Both the position numbers and the translations under genes were made by a program. Below are positions 10,740-19,636 of a stretch of 64,000 nt of DNA, in pieces; the stretch's first letter is position 1, and every line of letters starts with the position of its first letter. Source of the stretch: Paramoeba atlantica (taxonomy: Eukaryota; Discosea); assembly GCA_977017575.1 (NCBI GenBank), contig CDRNVI010000149.1, positions 1-64,000 on the forward strand, given 5' to 3'. The notes beneath the pieces were generated by a model, which saw only the letters and a program-made list of their open reading frames with translations, was not told the DNA's origin and made no database searches.

Positions 10740-11937
10740 GCCTTCTGAAGATCTCTCCCCCATTGGTGTTAAAAAAGATGGCTTAAATTTACCTGCATGT
10801 AATTCTGGTGGCCAAGGGTTGGTGTTTCGTTTGCCTAATGTTATTCCTGCTGAACCTACCCCTCTGAAGGGCCCCCCTCCTGTGAAGAAGAGCCATGAAG
10901 CCATACCCAACAACTTCAAAGTACCTTCTTCCACAACTAAGGGATCAGTTGTCCAAAGGAGTTCCTCTGTGGGTCCAGTCAAGCATGATGCTGCAGCTCT
11001 GATTAAGATGAGTTCATTTTCTCCCATCAGGACCAAAACCTTTTCTAAAATTAAAACAATAAATGGGATCAGCAAACAAGTTAGTGGATTCTCAGTGCCC
11101 CCTATATTGCCAGCCCAGCGATCACAAGCTCAACCAAAAAAGAAGAGTACCCAGACATTGGTGAACACATGTTCCAACCCAGTAGTCTCTTCCTTTAAGT
11201 CTACTTCTTCACATCCAAAAGAGACTGTGGGCAAGTCAAGAAATTGCGCTGATTCTGTGATCCAAAAGAAGGAGAACAGAAGAAGCCAACCTGTTTCTGA
11301 CCCTGCTCCTATCTTCATCAATGAAGAAAACTTACTGTTTGAAAATGGATTGGTGGAGAAACCTAACAATAGAAGGGAGGTGAAATCAATGTTCAAGAAA
11401 TTGAACCTGAACATCAAATGGGCAAGTGTAACTGAGGATTTCAGAAGAGTTTATGAGGGGTTGGAGAATGGCTCAATTTTCCCAAAGGATAGGAGATTAA
11501 GGCGTCAAGCTTTCTATTTGGTTGAGTACCTTGTGAAGACAGGATGCACTAAGAGGAAGAAGGGTGGATCAGAAGAGGTGATTAATGTTAGAGTAGGGTG
11601 GGAGAAAGGAAAGAATGAGAGTGAAGAGGAAAAAGGAAAAATATCACAAAAGAAAAGAAAAATTGCACAAGAAAAGAAGAGTGGAGAAAGAAAGTTGGTG
11701 AATTTTCCAAATGAGGAAGGGGTGGGTGTTGTTCATCCACTTATAGAAAAATCCAAGGAAAGAAGTGGTGGTGTCCAAGACAGTGTCCCCTTTTCCTTTT
11801 TGTTTGAAGGGTCAGATATGAGAGTGGAAGGAGAAGAGGAGGAAGAGGGGGATGCTATGGAGATCGAAATGAACAAGGAGTTTGCCAGAACAACCCAAGC
11901 AAGGAGAGAGAGTGAGGGAGGGAAGTCAGTCATTTAA
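10740..11937 (+). CDS. LINE-B ORF1, C-terminal part
   Basis: This is the continuation of ORF1 in another frame, open from about 10740 to the stop at 11935-11937. The first Met is at 10819. It has a Pro/Ser-rich, probably disordered stretch (PLKGPPPVKKS). A more ordered segment, SMFKKLNLNIKWASVTEDF and AFYLVEYLVKTG, follows. The end is strongly basic then acidic (KKRKIAQEKK; EGEEEEEGDAMEIEM). The basic stretch could serve as a nuclear localisation signal. No counterpart of this C-terminus is evident in LINE-A, whose ORF1 ends in a lysine-rich coiled-coil-like segment. The function is inferred from position only. Confidence 0.65.
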
Positions 11938-12467
11938 AAAAAAAAAAACACAAAAACATAAAAACACAGAAACATAAAAACACAAAAACACAAAAAAAAA
12001 CAAAAAAAAAACAAACAAACAATGCTAAACTCAGGAAGAAGAAGAATAAGAAGAGAAAGGAAAAGAGATTGGTGGATATTAGAAGTAGCTTTGGTGTGGG
12101 CCCCCAGGTAGCTCCTCCCCCAACAACAAACTTGCCTAATGTATCCCAGTCAGAGTGCCTCTGAGGAGGGGAGCAGGATCAACAGAGAAAACAAGAGAAA
12201 AGAAAGAGAAACAGAAACTCTGGATCAAAACCTTTATGGGAAAGATCCCCAGCCAACACAAACAGAACAAGAAAACAACAACAAAGAAACAGAAAAGCAA
12301 GAAGAAGAACAACAAAAGGAATCACAACTGAGAAAAGCACAGAATCACTGAAACTCAACTCAAATTGGAATCCCAAGCCTACACAGCAACCAAAGAAGGA
12401 AGAAAGCAACAAAAGATGATGACAACAAAAGAAGAGAACAGAAAGCAAGCAAAGCAAGCCAAAAGAT

Positions 12468-13965
12468 ATCAATAATATACTCAGCAGATTGGGATCCTTC
12501 AGCACACACAGTTATCCACAGTGCAAGTAAGACAGCACTCACTATTGAGGTGAAGAGGTTTGAACAGTATTGAGCAGTAAGTCCACACACAAAGGAAGAG
12601 AATTCCCAAGATGGGAAGCAAGAAGAAGAACAACAAAAGGAATCACAACTGAGAAAAGCATAAAATCACCAAAACTCAACTCAAATCAGATAATTAGAAA
12701 GAGAAGGGGAGAGATTGGGCAGCCTTGTCAAACTCCAATTCTACTGATAATAAAGTCTGCAAGAGAGAAGCCAGGTTTTCCTTCAATTGAGGGTAACCAA
12801 GTTTTGGAGGAGTGGAATACTTTTTCAATCACAAAAATGGCTTGGGGAGGAGCCTTCAACCTCTTTAAAATGTGAATCAGAGCATTATGGTTTACATAAT
12901 CATAAGCCTTACAGAAGTCAGTTTGTAGGAGAGTAATATCTTGTTCATCAGCCAAAGCTTCATCTCTTGAACATTGCATGTTGAGTATTAGAGATTACTC
13001 CACTTGCAATTTCAGAAAATCAAAGAGCTTAATATTACATTACAATTCAATAATCAGAGTTTGTTACACTTATAGGTTTGAACTGGTCAGGGTGAGGAAT
13101 GTTCTCAATCTTGAGAATCAAACACAATTGGCTCTCTCCAAAGGAGTTAGGGAATTTCATACTTTCTCCTGCTTGTTGGATCAATTCAACCTACATTTCT
13201 TGATATTTCTTATAAGTTTTCCAATAGAGGGAGAAGGGAATTCCATCAGGGCCTGCACTGGTATTGTTGGCTTGAAGGAGTAGCTTCTCAACTTTCAGAA
13301 GGTCTACTGTATGATTTTCAGAGTCTGGGAAGTGGAAGGGGTGGTTGTCAAGAAGTTCATCAAGGGCTTTAAGATCATAAGAACATTCAGTTCCCAAGAA
13401 ATCACCCCAAAAGCCTTTAATAGCTTCTCTCACAGTAAATGAGTCATGAAACAAGATGCCATCAACAATCACTCCTCTCACCTTGAAGGAGGACTTTTTG
13501 TTAGGATGAGCTGGGTGGTTGTTAAGGAAAACTCCAAGTTGTTGTTCAAGGCTTGATATCTGAGAGAGACTAATAATCTTTAATCTCCATTTCTGCAATT
13601 TCAGAGGGTTATCCCAATTCTCAGCAGCTGCTTCTCTCAGTTCAGCTTCCAAGGAGGTGAAGGGGTGGGCTGGGCTATCCTTTCTTCTTTTTAACATTAG
13701 ACTTTATTAGGTGATGGCTTAACCCAAAGCCACTAATTTTTTAAGGTTAAAGATAACAAGGATAGAGTTTCACCTCTTTAGGTTCAAATGGTTCAAAGAC
13801 CTTTAATTCACTTAAACTCCTTCTCAGGGAATTTTTGAAAAGAGCAGAAATAAATTTGGGGTCATTAATTAGATATTCAGGAATCTTCTTCTTCTGAAAG
13901 TTGATCTCCCACTCTTTTACACTGGCCCCTCCAATCATTACAACATGATCTTTGAATCCAGACTT
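12468..13965 (-). mobile_element. Antisense LINE ORF2 mosaic
   Basis: Minus-strand pieces lie in non-native order. First comes the segment before RNase H (12468-12616, CGLTAQYCSN and CAEGSQSAEY). Next is a 70-bp repeat of the inter-ORF sequence (12617-12687, a near copy of 12297-12367). Then come reverse transcriptase (12690-13697, with motif A near 12890-12930, LLQTDFCKAYDYVN, and NTSAGPDGIPFSLYWK) and an endonuclease-domain end (13838-13960). About 200 bp of ORF2 are missing where a SINE1 piece sits. Confidence 0.75.
13685..13836 (-). mobile_element. SINE1 3' half
   Basis: This antisense SINE1 runs from its tail (AATAAAGTCTAATGTT on the minus strand) up to the central block (TTCCCTGAGAAGGAG) and lacks the tRNA-like head. 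No clear target-site duplication is visible. Compared with the LINE copy at 2529-2750, about 200 bp of ORF2 have been lost at this point, so the insertion came with a deletion. Confidence 0.75.
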
Positions 13966-14105
13966 TTAAAAAAAAAACCCTTAGGAATCATCTGAGGGTT
14001 CTTTTTTGCTGATATCTTCTCTTTCTCAAGTTAGCTGTGGTAGAAGACTACCCCATGGGGAGCTGAGCATATCTGCTGATAGCTCTCAACTTACTCTATC
14101 CAATT

Positions 14106-15824
14106 ATGTTCTCCAGAAGCTCTGACTTGTCTTTCAACAGAGTTGCTAGAGGAAACACTAATTCAGCACCACTATTTTTGAAAAAAGCAGTTCCAAGTAT
14201 GAACCAAACAATTGCTAAGCTTTGGAAGATGATTGATATTAAGAATGCCTCCCTTTTCACTCACCTTGCTACCAAACTCAATCTGTCTCTCATCAAAGGA
14301 GCCAAAGTATGCCCTCTCTTCCCAGTAGAAGCTTTTGCCTTCCTCAATGAGATCCCTACCTTCCCCAACTTCCTGAAAGCTATTGAAAGTCAAACCAATC
14401 TCAAGGGAAGTATTAGAGTGGAGGCAAGGGCCAAACACTATGCCATCCTTGCCCACAAAGAAAAAGATATCCTCACAATCCAATCTATTATTGAAGAGAA
14501 AGGAAACTTGATTACCAACCAACTTGAAAGTTCTTGTATTTGGAGAATCAATCATGATGCCCATCTGTGGGGGATCAAGATCAGACTCCCCTTTCAAGTC
14601 TCAGAGAATGAGTGAATTTACAATTTATTCAATGGAGAGAACTGCTTTCCCTCTTTCAATCTTAAAGAAGTGGTACAAGTCTCTGATGACTGCATCATCA
14701 TCTTCAAAAAGTTCATTCCCCTCTCTCTAGTCCACCTTATTGCCAAGACCAAAGGATTCATCTGAATCAATGCCTTGATCAAAGTCAAGTGTTCCATTTG
14801 GACACCAACCTGACCATACCACCTCTTCATTGAGTGCCCCCTCTGCAGGGTGAACCATCTTGCAAGCTTTACTTGCATTGTGGAGATCATCCAGAAATAA
14901 GAAGAAGATGCCATCAGCAAGCTTTTTAAAGAAGAGCAACAAAGCCTTAGTCTTGAGAAAGACCAAATTGTGATCACAAACACAAAGAAGTATGAAGGAA
15001 TGAAATTTATTTATAAAAAAGAAATGCCAACTGAAGAATAGATCCTCAAGAAAAAAGATGAAATTGCTGAAATGGAAAGTGAGGAGGAAGGAATGAGCAA
15101 AGCTCTGAAATGCAAGATAAGAATGAACAAGAAAAGAGGAAAGGGAATGAACAGAAAAGAAGGGATGAGGATGGTGATGGAGATATAATTATGATCAGAG
15201 GGAGAGGAGGCTAACAGTGAGGAAGAAAACAAGGAGGAAGGAAAGAGTGATGGGTCAGTCACAGTGAAAATCCCTTTGAAAGGAGGAATGATTGAAGAAA
15301 TGAGTTTTGGTATGAGTGAGGAAGCTTGAGTGTGGCTGGAGGATCTCCCAACCAAATTCAGGTGGAAGTGGGGAATGAAAGAACTCAAAAAAACAGTTAC
15401 AAACCTTGAAAACAGGGAATATGAATTACTGAATGAAAAGCTTTGACAAGTTTTGATTGAAGCAGTTAAATTTATTACTTCAAACATGTCCAAATTCAAA
15501 AAGAGATCACAACAATTATTAGCTGAAGAAATAGGGGAAATAATCAATAAAGATAAGAAGAAAGTGAGGCAAAGCAAAAAGAAATTGAAAGGCAACACAG
15601 ATAAAATGTTGGAGGTCAAAAAATCGAATGTAATTTCCAAAACCATTCCCACAGAGAAGGAAAAAAGTGGTGGGGTGAGAAATTATAAAGGTGTTCCTTC
15701 TCCTTCTTCCACTGGTTTTTTTTTCAATGTTTTTTTTTCGACCACTGCCACTGGTTTTTTGTTTTGTTTTTCCTCTCTGGAACTGAAAGAAAGGTTGAAA
15801 AGAGTGTTTGAGAGTGAGTTTTGA
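14106..15824 (+). CDS. LINE-A ORF1 (decayed)
   Basis: This is the RNA-binding-type ORF1 of the LINE. The first open frame, 14106-14615, has PLFLKKAVPSMNQTIAKLWK, PTFPNFLKAIESQTNLKG and SSCIWRINHDAHLWGIKI. It ends at a TGA where the copy at 8.4 kb has TGG (Trp). Downstream, CPLCRVNHLASFTC is the counterpart of the Cys/His cluster of LINE-B. A lysine/glutamate-rich, coiled-coil-like end (NLENREYELLNEKL; KKKVRQSKKKLKG) runs to 15824 and differs from the LINE-B C-terminus. There are at least six in-frame stops. Most are TGA; several TAG or TAA are private to this copy. Confidence 0.72.
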
Positions 15825-16554
15825 GGTGTTTTTTGAAGAAAAAAAAAAGAATTTATTTCTCTTTTCACTTTTTTATCATCAAATGAATTTACAGTAAGAA
15901 ATTTCTTTTTGTTTGGATTAATCAACAAAACAAATTCTTTTTTTTCCTTCCACAGCATCATCATCTTCAACTTCAATACACAACCTTTTCTTTCAAATTA
16001 AACAATCCAATCATCAAAAGAATAAACAAATACACACTTTTTTTCCTTTTTCCTTTTCTTTTTTGTTCCATTTCTTCAACCTTCACCATCCTCATTCAAC
16101 CAAAAAACAAACAAATCAAAAGAGAGACCACAAGAGTGAACATGTGAATATGATGTCAGATTTTTTTTTTGAAGACTCAAAAGGAATATCTGAAGTCACT
16201 TCAACCCTAAAAAATGCCATGATTGCAAGTGCAGCTTGAGCTCACCTCCATGTGGAAAAGTTTAAAGAAAAAAGAAAAAAAAAAAAAAAACTAGAAAAAA
16301 GAGAAAAAAAGTCAAAAGAAAGTTCTAAGTTGGAAGTTAATTAAAAAAAGAAAAAGAAATACCAGAAGATAGAGCAGAAAATGATGAACAAAAGGAAAAA
16401 AAAAGGAAAAAAGAATAATCAAGATATCAAAAAGTATGGACTTGTTCACCCCTTTCCCCAGAGATTCAATGTTCAACTTCAACCCTCTCCTTTGGCAATT
16501 GTCAACAAGTCCCAACTAATTTCTCATCTCCCCACTCCCCCCACCCCCCTCAAC

Positions 16555-17765
16555 TCCCCTTTCCCCCAAGAGAGACCTTGTAATTCTCAAATCCCCTCTC
16601 TGAAATCCAATCCCCCTGAGTTACCCCAAATTTGTTGTTTTTCTCATTTCCCTAACTTGAGAATTCTTTCCTGGAATATAAATGGACTGCAAAATGAAGA
16701 GAAACTCAAGATCTGTAAGAGGATGGCAGCTAGCTCCCAGCTCCTATTCATCTTCTTCTAGGAAACCCATGCAACATCTGAAAATGATCTTGATCATCTT
16801 AAGAACCATTTGAGGAAGTATATTTGGTTTCGTGACTCCTTTTCTAAGGAAATGTGGCCTTGCAATTGGAATTAAACATGTGAAAGGATTGAAAGATCCC
16901 TCTCCCTTCTTTTTTGAGAAAAATAAAGGTGGATTGTTTGGATTGAAAGTCTTCATTCAAAATCAGGAATTTTCAGTTCTTAATGTTTATTGCCACCCTG
17001 GTTTGAAACTGAAACACCTAATGGAAGAATCCTCCTGATTTTTCTCTCCCCAGAACAGAAATATTCTAGCTGGGGACCTCAATTGGGGAACAAAACCAAT
17101 TGTCAGAAATTAATTGAACACCTCTCTGGACTGAATTTGTTTTGCCTCAACTGGTTGGAACCCACCCATTTTCAGGGTCATTGCATTGACCACATCTTCC
17201 TTCCCTCTGAGGCTTTTGAAGACTGTTTGTTTGTGAATGTAATCCCATCTGGATTCAAAAATCATGCTGTAATGATTGGAGGAGCCAATGTAAAAGAGTG
17301 AAAGACCAACTCTTAGAAGAAGAGGATTTCTGAATACCTAATTAATAACCCCAAATTTATCTCTGCTCTCTTTGAAGCTGTTGGAAACTACTCTGTGGGT
17401 GACCTTGTGACCTGTCTTGATAAAATGAAATCTGAAGCTTGAAGATTGACTGCTCTGTGGAAGAACAAGCACAAGAAAGCTCATCTCTTCAAGAAACTTT
17501 GAAAATTGCAGACTTTAGTTAAGAAGCTGAGAATAACTCAAATCCTTCGAAAGGATAGCCCAGCTCACCCCTTCACCTCCTTGGAAGCTAAACTGAGAGA
17601 AGCAGCTGCTGAGAATTGGGATAACCCTCTAAAAGGGCAGAAATGAAGATTAAAGATTATTCCTCAGATGATTAAAGTTGGTCTCTCTTGAATATCAAAT
17701 CTTGAACAATAACTTGAAGTTTTCTTCAACAACCACCCAGCTTGTCCCAATAAGAAGTCCTCCCC
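16555..17765 (+). CDS. LINE-A ORF2, endonuclease domain (decayed)
   Basis: This is the start of ORF2, which encodes an APE-type endonuclease that nicks target DNA. Visible motifs are ILSWNINGLQNEEKL (N-terminal Asn), ETHATSEND (catalytic Glu), PTHFQGHCIDHIFLP (Thr-His and Ile-Asp) and SGFKNHAVMIGG (the final His). The exact start is unclear: a proline-rich lead-in (PSPLAIVNKSQ) precedes the domain. Stops include a TGA and a TAG in VKE-stop-KTNS-stop; the first replaces a Trp found in other copies (IKEWELK). Confidence 0.75.
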
Positions 17766-18546
17766 TATTATGATCTTTGAATCCAGACTTTTAAAAAAAA
17801 ACCCTTTAGGAGTCAGCTGAGGGTTCTTTTTTGTTGTTATCTTCCCTTTCTCAAGTTTGCTGTGGTAGAAGACCACCCCACAGGGAGCTGAACATATCTG
17901 CTGATAGCTCTCAACTTACTCTATCTTATGTTCTCCAAAAGCTTTGACTTGTCCTTCAGCAGAGTTGCTGGAGGAAACACTAATTCAGCACCATTATTCC
18001 TGAAAAAAGCAGTCTCAGGTATGAACCAAATGATTGCTAAGCTTTGGGAGATGATTGATATAAAGAATGCCTCCCTGTCCACTTGCCTTGCTACCAAACT
18101 TAACCTGTCTCTCATCAAAGGAGCCAGAGTATGCCCCCTCTTCCCAGTAGAAGCCTTTGCCTTCCCCAATAAGATTTCTACCTTCCCCAACTTCCTGAGA
18201 GCTATTGAAAGCCAAACCAACCTCAAGGGAAGTATCAAAGTGGCAAGGGCCAAACACTATGCTATCCTTGCCCACAAGGAGGAGGATGTTCTTATGATCT
18301 AATCTATTATTAAAGAGAAAGGAAACCTGATCACCAACCAACTTGAAAGTTCTTGTATCTGGAGAATTAATCATGATGCTTATTTGTGGGGGATAGATCA
18401 GACTTCCTTACCAAATCTCAGAGAATGAGTAGATTTACAATTTATTCAATGAAGAGGACTGCCTTCCCTCTTTCAATCTTCAAGAAGTGGTATGAGTCTC
18501 TGATGACTGCATCATTATCTTCTATTAGTCCATCCCCCTTTCTCTA
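17766..18546 (+). mobile_element. LINE-A leader and ORF1 fragment with chimeric 5' joint
   Basis: This starts with about 25 bp of antisense endonuclease (ATGATCTTTGAATCCAGA). The LINE leader with the AACCCT/AGGGTT inverted repeat follows, then ORF1 (17928-18302: LFLKKAVSGMNQ, PTFPNFLRAIESQTNLKG). The identical joint is present at 13950-13970, so one chimeric joint has been copied. The fragment ends at CTTTCTCTAG, where antisense reverse transcriptase begins. Confidence 0.78.
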
Positions 18547-19257
18547 GGAAGAGAAGAGGGGAGATTGAGCAGCCTTATTGAACTCCAGTTCTACTGGTAA
18601 TAGAGTCAGCTGGAGAGGAGCCAAGTTTCCCTCCAATTGAGGATAACTAGGTTTTAGAGGGGTGGAGTACTTTCTCAATCATAAAGATGGCTTGGGAAGG
18701 GGCCTTCAATCTCTTCAAAATGTGAATCAGAGCATTCCAGTTTACATAATCATAAGTCTTGCAGAAGTCAGTTTGGAAGAGAGTAATATCTTGTTCATCA
18801 GCCAAAGCTTCATAGAAGGCATCATAAATAGTTTCCACAGCTGCATCAATTGATTTCTCTTTAAACATTGCATGTTGAGTATCAAAGATTACTCCACTTG
18901 CAATTTCAGAAAACCAAAGAGCCTAATATTGCATTACAATTCAATAATCAGAGTTTGTTACACTTATAGGTCTGAACTGGTCAGGGTAAAGAATGTTCTC
19001 AACTTTGGGAATCAAACATAATTGGCTCTCTTCAAAGGAATCAGGGAATTTCAGACTCTCTCCTGCTTGTTGGATCAATTCAACCCACATCTCTTGATAT
19101 TTTTTATAAGTTTTCTGATAGAGGGAGAAGGAAATTCCATCAGGGCCTGCACTGGTATGGTTAGCTTGAAGGAGCAGCTTCTCAACTTTCAGAAGATCTA
19201 CTGATGATTTTCAGAGTCTGTGAAGTGGAAGGGGTGGTTGTTAAGGAGTTCATCTAG
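18547..19257 (-). mobile_element. Antisense LINE-A reverse transcriptase fragment
   Basis: On the minus strand this encodes part of the palm and fingers: DITLFQTDFCKTYDYVNWNAL (motif A region), the loop before it (MFKEKSIDAAVETIYDAFYEAL), and NQANHTSAGPD-like sequence near 19140. It is bounded by ORF1 sequence on the left and by a complete SINE1 on the right. Both edges are sharp, which suggests rearrangement and not simple truncation. Confidence 0.75.
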
Positions 19258-19579
19258 GAATTGTGGTATAATGACTTAGTTGGTAAAACAACTATTACTT
19301 CAATTTGGGGTTACAAGTTCAAATCTCAAAGAAGAAAATATTAAAAACATTATTTTCTTTTCCTGCTCACTTGAATGTGAAAAATAAAACAGATTATCTT
19401 CTGCCCTGTTTGCTAAAAAGCAGAGAATAAATTCTTTGAGAAGGAGTTTAAGTAAATTAAAGGTCTTTGGATCATTTGAACCTAAAGAGGTGAAACTCTA
19501 TCCTTGTTATCTTTAACCTTAAAAAATTAGTGGTTTTGAGTTAGGCCATTATCTAATAAAGTCCAGTGTTAAAAAGAAA
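19258..19579 (+). mobile_element. SINE1 copy, full length, without own target duplication
   Basis: Complete from AATTGTGGTATAATGACTTAG to the AATAAAGTCCAGTGTTAAAAAG tail. The left flank (GGAGTTCATCTAGG) and right flank (AAATTTATTATTTC) do not match. The right flank does match the left flank of the SINE1 head at 9473 and continues in LINE ORF1 at the same codon position. Confidence 0.88.
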
Positions 19580-19636
19580 AAATTTATTATTTCAAACACA
19601 GCTAAACTTAAGAAAAAACCAAAACAATTATCAATT
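19580..19636 (+). mobile_element. LINE ORF1 sliver cut by U1
   Basis: This encodes KFIISNTAKLKKKPKQLS, which aligns with KFITSNMSKFKKRSQQLL of the ORF1 at 15.5 kb. The match stops where the U1 repeat begins (TGTGAAGTGG). The other side of the same ORF1 position is found at 32720 on the minus strand, at the far end of a second U1 copy. Confidence 0.7.

Larger units (their letters stand above)
9577..12467 (+). mobile_element. LINE-B 5' part: leader, ORF1 and inter-ORF region
   Basis: This LINE copy is better kept and richer in GC than its neighbours. It starts near AGGGGGTTCAAGATAC, has a leader of about 85 bp, ORF1 (9662-11937), then an A-rich, purine-biased inter-ORF stretch with CAAAAACAC repeats near 11940-12020. 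It joins antisense ORF2 sequence at about 12468 and not its own ORF2. ORF1 is homologous to the LINE-A ORF1 but clearly diverged. Confidence 0.78.
13966..17765 (+). mobile_element. LINE-A 5' two-thirds: leader, ORF1, inter-ORF, ORF2 endonuclease
   Basis: This is the most continuous LINE-A 5' region in the window. The leader has a short inverted repeat (AACCCT ... AGGGTT followed by a T-run, about 13975-14010). ORF1 is at 14106-15824, an AT-rich inter-ORF region of about 700 bp follows, and ORF2 begins near 16555. The copy stops at 17765 in the linker between endonuclease and reverse transcriptase (NNHPACPNKKSS), where it meets a short antisense ORF2 piece. Confidence 0.8.
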
